From Humibacter albus DSM 18994 (GTDB lineage Bacteria; Actinomycetota; Actinomycetes; Actinomycetales; Microbacteriaceae): a stretch of 64,000 nucleotides of DNA. Below the pieces are notes generated by a model, which was not told where the DNA came from, searched no databases, and saw only the letters and a program-made list of their open reading frames with translations. Shown piece by piece: positions 36,157 through 45,289 of this stretch (positions within the stretch are counted from its first letter, which is position 1; each line of letters opens with the position of its first letter). A program made the translations under genes and the position numbers. The stretch lies in assembly GCF_000421825.1 (NCBI RefSeq), contig NZ_ATXT01000017.1:172769-236768 (forward strand), read 5' to 3'.

Positions 36157-37431
36157 ATGGCGACGGACACCGCGAGCGAGGGCGTTGCCGACACCACCGG
36201 AACCTCACGCGGTCGCCTCGCACGCGTGTCGCGCAACCCCTCTGCACTGTGGGGCGGGTTCGTGCTGGTGCACCTGGTGCTCTGGTCGACCGCGCTGCTC
36301 GGCGCCGGAATGCCGCTCGGCGATGTCACCATCGTGTACCGGCCCTGGGCGGAGTACGCGCAGCACGGCGAGAGCTTCATGGGCGTGACCACGCCCTGGG
36401 TCTACCCGCTGGTCGCGATGGTGCCGATCCTCATCCCGATGCTCGCCGGCGCCGCCCACTACGTGCCGGCGTGGCTGGCCATGGTCACGCTGTTCGACGC
36501 CATCGCATTCGCGATCCTGATCGCGCGCGGGCGGCGGCGGGCGCTCGCGGCAGCATGGTGGTGGCTGGCGTTCCTGCTCGTGCTCGGGCCGATCGCCGTC
36601 GCCCGGCTGGATGCCGTCTCCAGCGCCATCGTGATCGTCGCGATGGTCTGGCTCGTCGCCCGCCCTCGCGTGGCATCCGTTCTGCTGGCCGTCGCGACCT
36701 GGATCAAGGTGTGGCCGGCAGGAGTGATCCTGGCCATCGTCGTCGCGTTCCGCCGCCGCTGGCTCGTCGTCGGATACGGCGCGCTCACCAGCGCCCTGAT
36801 CGTGATCGTGGCGTTGGCGTTCGGCGGCATGGCGAACGTGTTCAGCTTCATCACCCAGCAGACCGACCGCGGCCTGCAGATCGAGGCGCCGATCACGGCG
36901 CCGTGGCTGTGGGCGGCCGCGCTTCACCTGCCGGGCAGCTCGATCTACTACGACACACAACTGCTCACGTTCCAGGCCACCGGCCACGGGATCGATGCGG
37001 CCATCGCCGCCATGACGCCCGCTCTCGCGGTGGCGGTCATCGCGATCGTGCTGCTCGGCCTGAGGGCGGTGCTGCGCAAGGCGCCCACCGCCCGGGTTCT
37101 GCCCGAACTGATGCTCGCCGTGGTGACCGTGCTGATCGTGTTCAACAAGGTGGGATCGCCGCAGTACATCGACTGGTTCGCCGCCCCTGTCGTGCTCGGC
37201 ATCCTGATGCAGGGCAGGCGGTTCCTCGTGCCCGCCGTGCTGGTCGGGGTGACGGCGGCGCTGACACAGGCGTTCTATCCGTACCTGTACGTCGAGATCC
37301 TCTCGCTGAACGCCTGGATGCTCGCGGTGCTGACCCTGCGCAACCTCATGCTGGTCGTGGTGCTCGGCTGGAGCGTGGCAGCACTGTGGAGGACCGGCAG
37401 CAGCGCCCTGCGGGGCCGTGACGCAGACTGA
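36157..37431 (+). CDS. GT87/DUF2029-like integral membrane glycosyltransferase
   Basis: A 424-residue polytopic protein with about ten hydrophobic segments after a soluble N terminus (about 1-30). It resembles polyprenol-phosphate-mannose-dependent mannosyltransferases of GT87: an acidic/aromatic extracellular loop after the first helix (DVTIVYRPWAEYAQHGESF) and a basic loop ATWIKVWPAGV that is typical of the family. It would add sugars to lipoglycans or wall polymers on the outer face. The assignment rests on topology and these two loops. TAGCAT lies 8 bases before ATG 36157. Confidence 0.65.
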   Translation: MATDTASEGVADTTGTSRGRLARVSRNPSALWGGFVLVHLVLWSTALLGAGMPLGDVTIVYRPWAEYAQHGESFMGVTTPWVYPLVAMVPILIPMLAGAAHYVPAWLAMVTLFDAIAFAILIARGRRRALAAAWWWLAFLLVLGPIAVARLDAVSSAIVIVAMVWLVARPRVASVLLAVATWIKVWPAGVILAIVVAFRRRWLVVGYGALTSALIVIVALAFGGMANVFSFITQQTDRGLQIEAPITAPWLWAAALHLPGSSIYYDTQLLTFQATGHGIDAAIAAMTPALAVAVIAIVLLGLRAVLRKAPTARVLPELMLAVVTVLIVFNKVGSPQYIDWFAAPVVLGILMQGRRFLVPAVLVGVTAALTQAFYPYLYVEILSLNAWMLAVLTLRNLMLVVVLGWSVAALWRTGSSALRGRDAD

Positions 37432-37466
37432 AGACATCCCCGTACCCCTGACGAAAGGAAATCCTC

Positions 37467-37778
37467 ATGCTCGTCGCTTTCTCCGTCGCTCCCAGCGGCG
37501 CCGGTCGCGAGGGCGACTCCGTGCACGACGCCGTTGCCGCTGCGGTGCGCATCGTGCGCGAGTCCGGCCTGCCCAACCGCACCGATTCCATGTTCACCAC
37601 CATTGAGGGCGAGTGGGACGAGGTCTTCGACGTCGTCAGGCGCGCCACCGACGCCGTTGGGCAGTACGGCTCACGGGTCTCTCTGGTGCTGAAGGCCGAC
37701 ATCCGTCCCGGTCACACCGGCGAGATCACCGGCAAGGTCGAACGTCTCGAAGCCGCGATCGAGGCGCCGGAGGACTGA
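37467..37778 (+). CDS. Thiamine-binding protein, MTH1187/YkoF-like (DUF77)
   Basis: A 103-residue protein of the MTH1187 family, which forms ferredoxin-like dimers/tetramers and binds thiamine-like ligands. The pattern LVAFSVAPSGAGREGDSV at the start, the RIVRESGLPNRTDSMFTTIEG middle and VSLVLKADIRPGHTGEI are the three conserved blocks. AAAGGA lies upstream of ATG 37467. It follows the membrane protein by 35 bases and may share its mRNA, without an obvious functional link. Physiological role in thiamine economy is inferred from the family. Confidence 0.88.
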   Translation: MLVAFSVAPSGAGREGDSVHDAVAAAVRIVRESGLPNRTDSMFTTIEGEWDEVFDVVRRATDAVGQYGSRVSLVLKADIRPGHTGEITGKVERLEAAIEAPED

Positions 37779-37799
37779 CCCCTCCCTCGCGCGAACGGC

Positions 37800-38456
37800 T
37801 CAGTCGTTCTGCAGCAGGATGCCGTCTTGAATGGCGCGCTTGCGCAGCGCCACCTTGGTACCGACGTCCACGCCGGCCACGCGGTACTTCTCGCGGATGC
37901 GCTTGAGGTAGCTCTTGGCGGTCTCGTCCGAGATGCCGAGCTTGAACGCCACGGACTTCACGGGCTCGCCGGCGCCGTAGAGTGCCATCACACGGCGTTC
38001 CTGGGCGCTCAGCTTGGGGGAGCCGGTCGAACTCTGGCTGAGCGCGACATCCAGCTCCTCGGAGATGAACGAGTCGCCGCGCACCGCCGCACGGATCGCC
38101 TCGACGATCATGTCGGCGTTCTCGCTCTTGACGATGTACCCCTGCGCGCCGGCCGCGAGCGCCTCCCGCACCACGTTCGGGTCGGAGTACGCGCTCATCA
38201 GCATGGTGGGAACGCCGGCCGCCTTGAGCGCCTGCAGCTTGATGGAGATCGGGATGTTGTCCTTGAGGTCGAGGTCGAGCAGCACGACGTCGACGGGGAA
38301 CGCCTCGTGCGTGAGCAGCTCGGGCCAGGTGGCCACTGCCGCGACCATCTCGATGTCGTCGGCCGCGCTCCTGATCCATTCGGTGAGCGCGCCGAGCAGC
38401 ATGCGGTGATCGTCGACGATCGCGACCTTGATGGGCGTCTGCGCTTCTTCGTTCAC
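37800..38456 (-). CDS. NarL/FixJ-type response regulator
   Basis: A 218-residue regulator. The receiver domain (about 9-128) has the acidic pair VDDH, the phospho-acceptor candidate Asp61 in VVLLDLDL and Lys in GYIVKS. The LuxR-type helix-turn-helix spans about 148-210 (LSAQERRVMALYGAGEPV, then SDETAKSYLKRIREKY). GTG 38456 has AAGGT about 10 bases upstream. It is the last gene of an operon with a histidine kinase and a membrane protein, so it is their probable output. Target genes are unknown. Confidence 0.92.
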   Translation of the reverse strand: MNEEAQTPIKVAIVDDHRMLLGALTEWIRSAADDIEMVAAVATWPELLTHEAFPVDVVLLDLDLKDNIPISIKLQALKAAGVPTMLMSAYSDPNVVREALAAGAQGYIVKSENADMIVEAIRAAVRGDSFISEELDVALSQSSTGSPKLSAQERRVMALYGAGEPVKSVAFKLGISDETAKSYLKRIREKYRVAGVDVGTKVALRKRAIQDGILLQND

Positions 38457-38511
38457 GTGTCTCTACCTTCTTCCGCGCTCGAGGCTCCACGACCGCGTCG
38501 CACGCGCGAAC

Positions 38512-39660
38512 TCATCGGTCCGCCGCTGCGTCGACAAGGCAGTCGACCTCAATCCGCACCATAGCGGAATGTCCGGACTCGACGTACGGCCCGACCCTGC
38601 GAATAGCTTGCCATGCCGCGGGATCGACCTGGCGTCGCGGAACGCCGGTGACGCCGATCACGACCTTGAGGCTGTGCACGTGAGGGCCGGCATCCGCCTG
38701 CCTCGTGAGGCTGATGCTCAACGAGGTCGCTGCCTTCGGTGCGCTGCCGACCAGCAGCCAGATCGCGGAGAAGAGGCCGTCTCGCTGCCGGGCCGAGAAC
38801 GAGGCGGCCAGGCCGTCCGGGTCGTTGATGGTCGTCACCGGGTCGAGCACCGCGGACTCCGTCACGGCGTGGTGCAGCCACGTCTGCCTGCGGTCTTCGA
38901 CCAGGTGCAACCTCAACTGCGTCGCGAGAGAGGATGCCCGTGCCGCGGTCTCCTGATCGAGCGGCAGTCGTTCGCGTCCCGCCGCCACGTCGTCGAGCAG
39001 GCGTTCCGCGGCGAAGTCGAGCCGTTCGAGCTCTTCCGAGGCGAGCATTCCGACCGCGTAGTCGCTGCTGGTGGTGCTCTGCGTCTGCGCGATCTCGGAG
39101 TGGAACTGCACGATCGAGCGGAACGAGCGCACGAGCGCCACGCCGACGATCGGCGCGGTGCAGGCGAGGAACAGAAAGGCGAGTCGTGGCGCGACGGACG
39201 GCACGTTCGTCACCTGCAGGCCCAGCACGACGATGAGCACCAGGGCGAAGACGCCCGTGGCCAGCAGGATGTCGCGGGGTGGCCTGGTGGTCACGGCCGC
39301 GAGCAGCAGACCCCCGACCCCGATGCACGTGACCGGCAGCACCGCGGTGGGTCCCGGCGACCAGGCCCCGTACAGATCGAGCGCGGTGATGACCGCGCAG
39401 CCGGCCATGAGCGCCACGAACCGGCTCTGCTCGACCGGGACGTCTCGCGCTCCGGGCATGATCCAGATCAGCACGGCGATCACCACGAGAAGGGCGATGG
39501 CGGCCAGCCCGGCCCAGAGATGCGGGTAGAAGCGGCTGAAGTAGGCGAACCGCAGGATCGAGGCGGCCACGAGGGCGTCTGCGATGACCATCGTCCCCAC
39601 GCGCAGGCGGCTCACTCCCGTGTAGACCTGAGAGGCGCGCGCATCCAGTCTGCTGCTCAT
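38512..39660 (-). CDS. Membrane protein with degenerate kinase-like cytoplasmic part
   Basis: A 382-residue protein with about six membrane helices (about 22-185) and a cytoplasmic region (about 190-380). That region has a coiled-coil-like helix (SSDYAVGMLASEELERLDF and on) and a later mixed alpha/beta segment that resembles the arrangement of a histidine-kinase core, but I see no phospho-His motif and no N, G1 or G2 box. It sits between the kinase and the response regulator and overlaps the kinase stop by 4 bases (ATGA). A sensor or pseudokinase role is inference. Confidence 0.55.
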   Translation of the reverse strand: MSSRLDARASQVYTGVSRLRVGTMVIADALVAASILRFAYFSRFYPHLWAGLAAIALLVVIAVLIWIMPGARDVPVEQSRFVALMAGCAVITALDLYGAWSPGPTAVLPVTCIGVGGLLLAAVTTRPPRDILLATGVFALVLIVVLGLQVTNVPSVAPRLAFLFLACTAPIVGVALVRSFRSIVQFHSEIAQTQSTTSSDYAVGMLASEELERLDFAAERLLDDVAAGRERLPLDQETAARASSLATQLRLHLVEDRRQTWLHHAVTESAVLDPVTTINDPDGLAASFSARQRDGLFSAIWLLVGSAPKAATSLSISLTRQADAGPHVHSLKVVIGVTGVPRRQVDPAAWQAIRRVGPYVESGHSAMVRIEVDCLVDAAADR

Positions 39661-40823
39661 ACCTTCGGCACCTCCAAGACGACGGTGGTGCCGGAGCCCG
39701 GAGCGCTGAACAGGCGGGCGTTGCCGCCCACGTCGCGCACGCGCGCCACGATCGACTCGGTGAATCCCAGCCGGCCCGGCGAGACGGCACCCATGTCGAA
39801 CCCCACGCCGGAGTCCGTCACCATGGCCCGCACCGTGACGTCGTCGTCGGTGATGGTGACGTGGGCCTGGGACTCGCCGGAGTGACGGCGCACGTTCTCA
39901 AGGCATTCTGCGAGAGCGAGGAGGAAGGCATCCAAGGTGTCGGCGGGGAGCATCACGTGACCGGTGCCGTGCCAGGCGACGTCGAGTCCCATGCGTTTGA
40001 AGCGCTGCTTCACGCTTTCGAGCGTGTTGCCCAGCGTCGACTCCTGCACCTGCCGGAGTGTGTAGTCGCCGGAGGAGGTGGGGTCGGGGGTGTAGCCCAT
40101 GCGCAGCTGTCGCAGGAGCGCTGCGTCGTCGGCGGCCTGGGCGCGCAGGGCCTGTTCGCCGACGCCGCGACCGGAGTGGGCGAGCAGAGTCAGCGTGGCC
40201 AGGACCGTGTCGTGCAGCAGACGGGCGCTCTGCCTGCGGCGCGCCTCGAGCTCGCTCGCCTGCCGCTCGATGCGGTAGGCGTCGCTCATGCCCTCGATGC
40301 TCTCGATGGTCTGCGGAACGACCCGCGAGACCCAGACCGAGATCCCGGTCGAGAAGACCCAGGTGCCGCACGTGACGAAGAGCACCGTCACCACGTTTCC
40401 GTGCGTGGACGGCACCGCGAGCAGCGAGGCGACCAGCATGGCGACGAAACCGACGGCGAGGATGACGCGTCGGCGGGGATCCGCGCCGAGTAGGAACGCC
40501 GTGCTTCCCGACGCCGCCGCGAACATGGCGATCACCGACGTGGGCGCGGATCCGCTCGTCGTACCGCTGAGGCCGACCGCCGCGACTCCGATGACCGACG
40601 CCGCCAGCACGACCGCGACCGGCACCGGCGATGGTCGCCGCTGCATGTATGCGCCGGCGGCGATGATCAGAAGGCAGAGCGAGAGCGTGCCGAGGGTCGA
40701 CTCGAGATCGGGAAGAGTGCCGGGGAGTACCGTGCAGAGAGCCGCGGCGCATCCCGCGAGCACCGCCACCGTGCTGGAAGCCAGACCGAGCATGCGGTCG
40801 CGCTCTTCGACGGTACGCGTCAT
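39657..40823 (-). CDS. Sensor histidine kinase, NarL-type partner
   Basis: A 388-residue membrane kinase. Six membrane helices occupy about 12-185 with no large extracellular domain. The HisKA_3-like motif ARLLHDTVLATLTLL places the phospho-histidine at about residue 205, and the HATPase shows ALAECLENVRRHSG (N box) and DSGVGFDMG (G1), with GSGTTVVLEVP at the end. Its stop overlaps the next gene (ATGA), and a LuxR-type response regulator ends the operon. ATG 40823 is used. The signal sensed is probably membrane-related. Confidence 0.9.
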   Translation of the reverse strand: MTRTVEERDRMLGLASSTVAVLAGCAAALCTVLPGTLPDLESTLGTLSLCLLIIAAGAYMQRRPSPVPVAVVLAASVIGVAAVGLSGTTSGSAPTSVIAMFAAASGSTAFLLGADPRRRVILAVGFVAMLVASLLAVPSTHGNVVTVLFVTCGTWVFSTGISVWVSRVVPQTIESIEGMSDAYRIERQASELEARRRQSARLLHDTVLATLTLLAHSGRGVGEQALRAQAADDAALLRQLRMGYTPDPTSSGDYTLRQVQESTLGNTLESVKQRFKRMGLDVAWHGTGHVMLPADTLDAFLLALAECLENVRRHSGESQAHVTITDDDVTVRAMVTDSGVGFDMGAVSPGRLGFTESIVARVRDVGGNARLFSAPGSGTTVVLEVPKV

Positions 40824-40943
40824 CGATCCTCCGGCTGTGCGGCGCTCGGGCCCCTCGGTCGCGAGCGCACTACAGACAGAATATGGCGTGTCGAGCGCCT
40901 GGCCCCTCCGGCCACCGGCGGCGTCGGGACATCGTCGGGCCCT

Positions 40944-42149
40944 TCAGGACTCGAGCAAGCGAGTCAGCGGAGGACCGATCAGGTCGTCCTCGATGAGGAA
41001 CGCGTCGTGCCCGAACGGCGAGTGGATGACGAGCGGGTGCGGCCCGTGGATGCTCTGGGCCAGGCCCGCCGCGATGATCCGCTGCCCGTCGACGCTGTAC
41101 AGACGGTCGCTGTCGATGCCGAGCACGAGCGACGTGGCATTCACCCGGGCGAGGGCGGCGTCGACGCCGCCTCGTCCGCGACCGATGTCGTGCGACGTCA
41201 TGGCGTTGACGACGGTGATGTAGCTGTTCGCGTCGAAGCGCCGGGTGAACTTGTTCCCGTGGAAGTCGAGGTACGACTCCACGGCGAACCGGCCGCCGGC
41301 CCCGAGCGGGCTGATGCCGCTCTGCCAGCTGCGCTGGAACCGCTCGTTGAGTTCGTTCGCGCTGCGGTAGTTCAGCAGCGCCATGCGGCGCGCGAGCGCG
41401 AGACCGGCGTGCGGTCCGTCGCCGTCGTCGGCATCGTAGTAGCGGCCGGCGCGGAACAGCGGATCGGTGCGGATCGCTTCGATCTGCAGCGAGTTCAGCG
41501 CCACCTGGTCGGCGGTGGAGAACGGCGGCGCGGCGATCACGGCCACTCGCGCCACGCGTTCCGGGTATGCGACAGCCCACTCGAGAGCGTGCATGCCGCC
41601 CATCGACCCGCCGATCACGGCGGCCCAGCGGTCTATGCCGAGCACGTCGGCGAACGCCGCCTGCGCATTCACCTGGTCGCGCACTGTGGTGTACGGGAAG
41701 CGCGGCCCCCACTCGAACCCGTCGGGAGCGAGAGAGGCGGGACCGGTCGAGCCCTGGCATCCGCCGATCATGTTGGGCGCGACGACGAACCAGCGATCCG
41801 TGTCGATCGCGAGTCCGGGACCGATGATGCCGTTCCACCATCCGGACGTCGGATGCCCCGGCTCGGCCTCGCCCACCGCGTGGCTGTCACCGGTGAGAGC
41901 GTGCAGCACGAGCACGGCATTGCTGCCGTCGGCATTCAGCGCGCCCCAGGTCTCGTACGCGATGACGACGTTCGACAGCGTGCGGCCGCACTCGAACGCG
42001 AGCGAGCCGATCGGCGCGAACGCGCGGCGCCCCGCAGGATCGCCGTCGCGCCACGCCCCGGTGGCGCGGGGCTTGCCGAGCAGCGAGCGGGCCTGCGCGT
42101 CGGTGATGAAGCTCGACGGCACCGTGTCTTCTGAGGTCTGCCAGTCCAT
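40944..42149 (-). CDS. metX: Homoserine O-acetyltransferase
   Basis: A 401-residue alpha/beta hydrolase that makes O-acetylhomoserine from homoserine and acetyl-CoA, the first committed step to methionine. The nucleophile elbow is GGSMGG (Ser182), LTGDSHAVGE is a conserved family block, GIDSDRLYS holds the Asp and GHDAFL the His of the triad. ATG 42149 fits the family length. It lies downstream of metY on the same strand, with a repeat array and hairpin between, so the two may be coexpressed or separated by that element. Confidence 0.95.
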   Translation of the reverse strand: MDWQTSEDTVPSSFITDAQARSLLGKPRATGAWRDGDPAGRRAFAPIGSLAFECGRTLSNVVIAYETWGALNADGSNAVLVLHALTGDSHAVGEAEPGHPTSGWWNGIIGPGLAIDTDRWFVVAPNMIGGCQGSTGPASLAPDGFEWGPRFPYTTVRDQVNAQAAFADVLGIDRWAAVIGGSMGGMHALEWAVAYPERVARVAVIAAPPFSTADQVALNSLQIEAIRTDPLFRAGRYYDADDGDGPHAGLALARRMALLNYRSANELNERFQRSWQSGISPLGAGGRFAVESYLDFHGNKFTRRFDANSYITVVNAMTSHDIGRGRGGVDAALARVNATSLVLGIDSDRLYSVDGQRIIAAGLAQSIHGPHPLVIHSPFGHDAFLIEDDLIGPPLTRLLES

Positions 42150-42252
42150 GGTGAGGTCAATTCTCCCCGGTGCGTCACCGTGATCCGCGCCGTGTTACGC
42201 GTTCACCCTCCGGAGCCGACGCCGCGGGCACACGACCGGGCGTACGGGGGCA

Positions 42253-42289
42253 GCAGAAAGGACCCGGACGATGCCGGGCCCTTTCCTGC
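42253..42289 (-). terminator. Hairpin between metY and metX
   Basis: GCAGAAAGGACCCGG pairs with CCGGGCCCTTTCCTGC (imperfect, two bulges/mismatches) around a short loop. It lies about 70 bases past the metY stop, after the 16-bp array, and about 100 bases before metX. It may end metY transcription or attenuate read-through into metX. Confidence 0.5.
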
Positions 42290-42351
42290 GATGCCTGTGA
42301 CGTGCGACGCCTGTGACGTGCGACGCCTGTGACGTGCGATGCCTGTGACGT
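42288..42351 (-). repeat. Four 16-bp tandem repeats after metY
   Basis: GCGATGCCTGTGACGT and GCGACGCCTGTGACGT units start at 42288, 42304, 42320 and 42336 (plus-strand reading), then decay into the metY stop codon at 42359-42361. The array is non-coding and lies in the 3' RNA of metY. Confidence 0.9.
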
Positions 42352-42358
42352 GCGATGC

Positions 42359-43684
42359 TCAGACGGAGACGCTGTCGGACTGCGCGGCGCGCGCTGCGGC
42401 GAGTCCGCTCTCCAGGTCGGCCTTCAGGTCGTCGATGTTCTCGATGCCGACCGAGAGGCGCACGAGTCCCGGCGTGACGCCCGCGGTGAGCTGCTCCTCG
42501 GGGGAGAGCTGCGAGTGGGTGGTCGACGCCGGATGGATGACCAGCGAGCGCACGTCGCCGATGTTCGCGAGGTGGCTGAACAGCGTGAGGTTGTCGACGA
42601 GAGCGCGACCGGCCTCCACGCCGCCCTTCAGCTCGAACGACAGCACCGCTCCGACACCTTTCGGCGCGTACTTGTTGGCCGCGGCGTACCACGGGCTGGT
42701 GGGGAGCCCCGCGTAGTTCACCGAGGCGACGTCGGGGTGGCTCTCGAGGAACTCGGCGATCTCCTGCGCGTTCTGCACGTGGCGCTCCACGCGCAGCGAG
42801 AGCGTCTCGATGCCCTGGATGAGCAGCCATGCGCTGTTCGGAGCGATCGCCGCGCCGAGGTCGCGCAGCAACTGCACGCGCGCCTTGATGATGTACGCGA
42901 GGCCGTCTCCGACCGCTGCCGTGTAGCTGACGCCGTGGTACGACTCGTCAGGCTCGGTGAGACCCGGGAACTTGTCGACGTGCTTCGACCACTCGAAGGT
43001 GCCGCCGTCGACGATGATGCCGCCGATGGTGGTGCCGTGGCCGCCCAGGAACTTCGTCGCGGAGTGCACGACCACGTCGGCGCCGTGCTCGAAGGGGCGC
43101 ACCAGGTACGGCGTCGCGATCGTGTTGTCGACGATGAACGGAACGTTTGCACCGTGCGCGATGCCGGCGATCGTCTCGATGTCGAGGATGTTGACCTTCG
43201 GGTTGCCGACCGTCTCGGCGAAGAGCAGCTTCGTGTTCGGGCGGATGGCGCGACGCCACTCGTCGGGGTCGTCCTGGTTCTCGACGAACGTCGTCTCGAT
43301 GCCGAGCTTGTGCAGCGTGTACTTGAACAGGTTGTACGTGCCGCCGTAGATCGAGCTCGACGAGACGATGTGGTCGCCGGCCTGCGCGATGTTCAGCACG
43401 GCGAGTGTCGACGCGGACTGACCGCTGGCCAGCAGAAGCGCGCCGGTGCCGCCTTCGAGGGCGGCGACGCGCTCCTCGACGACCGCCTGCGTCGGGTTCT
43501 GGATGCGCGTGTAGATGTTGCCGAACTCGGCCAGGGCGAACAGGTTCTTCGCGTGGTCGGAGCTGTTGAACACATAGGACGTGGTCTGGTAGATCGGCGT
43601 CGCCCTGGCGTTGGTCGCCGGGTCGGGTGCCGCGCCGGCGTGCACCTGTTTCGTTTCGAACTGCCACTGGGCGGAGTCGGTCAT
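42359..43684 (-). CDS. metY: O-acetylhomoserine aminocarboxypropyltransferase (sulfhydrylase)
   Basis: A 441-residue PLP enzyme of the Cys/Met metabolism family that forms homocysteine from O-acetylhomoserine and sulfide. [11 protein letters not shown] holds the PLP-binding Lys211; [19 protein letters not shown] and the [12 protein letters not shown] loop ([13 protein letters not shown]) distinguish it from cystathionine gamma-synthase. ATG 43684 is preceded by GGAGAG. Upstream 120 bases were checked for a SAM riboswitch; no complete match was seen. Together with metX it gives the direct-sulfhydrylation route. Confidence 0.95.
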   Translation of the reverse strand: MTDSAQWQFETKQVHAGAAPDPATNARATPIYQTTSYVFNSSDHAKNLFALAEFGNIYTRIQNPTQAVVEERVAALEGGTGALLLASGQSASTLAVLNIAQAGDHIVSSSSIYGGTYNLFKYTLHKLGIETTFVENQDDPDEWRRAIRPNTKLLFAETVGNPKVNILDIETIAGIAHGANVPFIVDNTIATPYLVRPFEHGADVVVHSATKFLGGHGTTIGGIIVDGGTFEWSKHVDKFPGLTEPDESYHGVSYTAAVGDGLAYIIKARVQLLRDLGAAIAPNSAWLLIQGIETLSLRVERHVQNAQEIAEFLESHPDVASVNYAGLPTSPWYAAANKYAPKGVGAVLSFELKGGVEAGRALVDNLTLFSHLANIGDVRSLVIHPASTTHSQLSPEEQLTAGVTPGLVRLSVGIENIDDLKADLESGLAAARAAQSDSVSV

Positions 43685-43807
43685 GGGTCTCTCCGATCGG
43701 TTGTGCTTCTGATGTCTCGAGGGCCGGCGCATCATCGCGCTGGCGGTCCACTCAGGGTAGGCGGGGGCATCCGTTCGCTCAAAACCCGCGAAACACGACG
43801 TAACCCG

Positions 43808-45160
43808 TCATTTCACGCTTTCTGGATGCCCCGGCTCGCGGCCCACGGGAGGCTCGCTCTCGGCGAGTGGCCCGCCCGGTGCGGCCTTCGCGTCCCTCGC
43901 CGGTGGCTCGCTCATGGGTGGCTCGCTCACAGCCGCCCCGCTCTCCTCTGGCACGCTCTCCGCTGGCGTGCTCTCCGCCGGTCCGCTCCCCGATAGCGCG
44001 CTTTCCGCCGGTCCGCTCCCCGCTGGCGCGCTCTCCGCAGGCACGAGCAGCGTTCCCTCGGGTACGGGCACGTCGGGAACGGTGGCCGGCGGGACCTCCT
44101 TGAGCGCCTGTCTGCGGAACAGCCACGGATAGTCCGGCTCGATGACCCAGTGGAACGCCTTCTTGATGAACGGCTGCGACAGGAACACCGAGATCGCGAT
44201 GGCGAGCACGATCACCCCCGCCAGGACCCACGGCGACGTCTGGTGGGCGAGCACACCGGATTCGCGCAACGGGTAGAGGAAGAAACTGTGCAGCAGGTAG
44301 ATGTACAGGGTGGCAGCGCCCCATGCCGTGAAGACGACACGTCGCCGCGGCACGAGCGTGAGGAACGCGAGTGTCAGGGTCGCGCCGAGCGCGATCATGC
44401 CCAGGCGCACGGCGCCCGCCCACCACTGGTCGTAGCCGAACGAGTCGTACTGCTCGTCGTAGAGCAGGAACCGGCGGATCAGCAGCTCGCGCCAGGTGCC
44501 GATCCCGGCGCCGAGCACGACGAGCACGAGCGTGAACAGCGCAATGGAACCCGCGCGCCAGCGCCACACCACGGCGGACCGCAACCGGAACCAGCGCTTG
44601 GTGAAGTCCCAGTGCCGCAGCTTCCAGCCGAAGACGAAGAACGGCAGCAGGCCCGCCGTGCGCGAGAGCGCAAGCGTGCTGCCGACGCTGTCGAGATAGC
44701 CGGCGGCCACGGAGATGAGCAGCGCGAAGAGGAGCGGGTAGCGCAGCATCACGAGGTAGGGCAGCGATGCGCGCCAGATGCCGAGCGCGATCAGGAACCA
44801 GAGCGTCCAGCTCGCCGTCGTGTAGTCGAGGCTCAGCTTGCCGGTCACCGCCCAGTTGATCAGGCTCCACACCGTTTCGAACACGATGTAGGGGAACACG
44901 ATGTCGGTGAAGAGACGCTTCAGACCCCGGTACCCGGGAGGCTGCGCCTTCGCGAAATATCCGGCCACCGTGACGAACACGGGCACGTGGAACAGGTAGA
45001 TGAAGAGGTAGAGCGTGTACGCGCTGTCGGAATCCGCGATCAGCTTCGTGATCGCGTGGCCGATCACCACCAGGGTGATGGCCAGCCAGCGGGCGTTGTC
45101 CCATCCGGCGACCCGGGCCTTACGGGGCGTCGTCGTCGTGATGCGTTCGGCGATCGTCAT
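43808..45160 (-). CDS. Acyltransferase 3 (OafA/YrhL-like) membrane protein
   Basis: A 450-residue protein with about ten membrane helices (about 20-365). The sequence GWDNARWLAITLVVIGHAI begins with the Acyl_transf_3 signature, including the first-helix His, and GYFAKAQPPGYRGLKRL is the second conserved cytoplasmic loop. The family acetylates surface sugars. Residues about 370-450 are a hydrophilic Pro/Ser/Glu tail (AESAPAGSGPAES type) encoded by a 15-bp array, an addition not needed for the fold. TACCCT at 45168-45173 sits 7 bases before ATG 45160 (leaderless). Substrate unknown. Confidence 0.8.
   Translation of the reverse strand: MTIAERITTTTPRKARVAGWDNARWLAITLVVIGHAITKLIADSDSAYTLYLFIYLFHVPVFVTVAGYFAKAQPPGYRGLKRLFTDIVFPYIVFETVWSLINWAVTGKLSLDYTTASWTLWFLIALGIWRASLPYLVMLRYPLLFALLISVAAGYLDSVGSTLALSRTAGLLPFFVFGWKLRHWDFTKRWFRLRSAVVWRWRAGSIALFTLVLVVLGAGIGTWRELLIRRFLLYDEQYDSFGYDQWWAGAVRLGMIALGATLTLAFLTLVPRRRVVFTAWGAATLYIYLLHSFFLYPLRESGVLAHQTSPWVLAGVIVLAIAISVFLSQPFIKKAFHWVIEPDYPWLFRRQALKEVPPATVPDVPVPEGTLLVPAESAPAGSGPAESALSGSGPAESTPAESVPEESGAAVSEPPMSEPPARDAKAAPGGPLAESEPPVGREPGHPESVK
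43941..44045 (-). repeat. Seven 15-bp repeats in the acyltransferase tail
   Basis: Units such as CTCTCCGCCGGTCCG and CTCCCCGCTGGCGCG follow at 15-bp steps from 43941. Two 30-bp blocks (43971-44000 and 44001-44030) match at 27 of 30 bases. They encode the Ser/Gly/Pro/Ala/Glu tail of the protein. Confidence 0.8.
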
Positions 45161-45289
45161 CCGATACAGGGTAGGCGTCCCGCGTTTCGCGCGCCGCTCC
45201 TTGACGAAGCGGGGCCGGGGTGAGAACGACGCGACGCGCACGGGCGCGCGAATGCGAACTATCGACGCGAAGACGCGACGGCCAGCAGA

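Noticed and set aside
43685..43807. Possible SAM riboswitch before metY
   Set aside because: Only short stretches (GCCAGCG, GAGTGGACC) resemble SAM-IV pieces; the full set of helices and the invariant core are not present.
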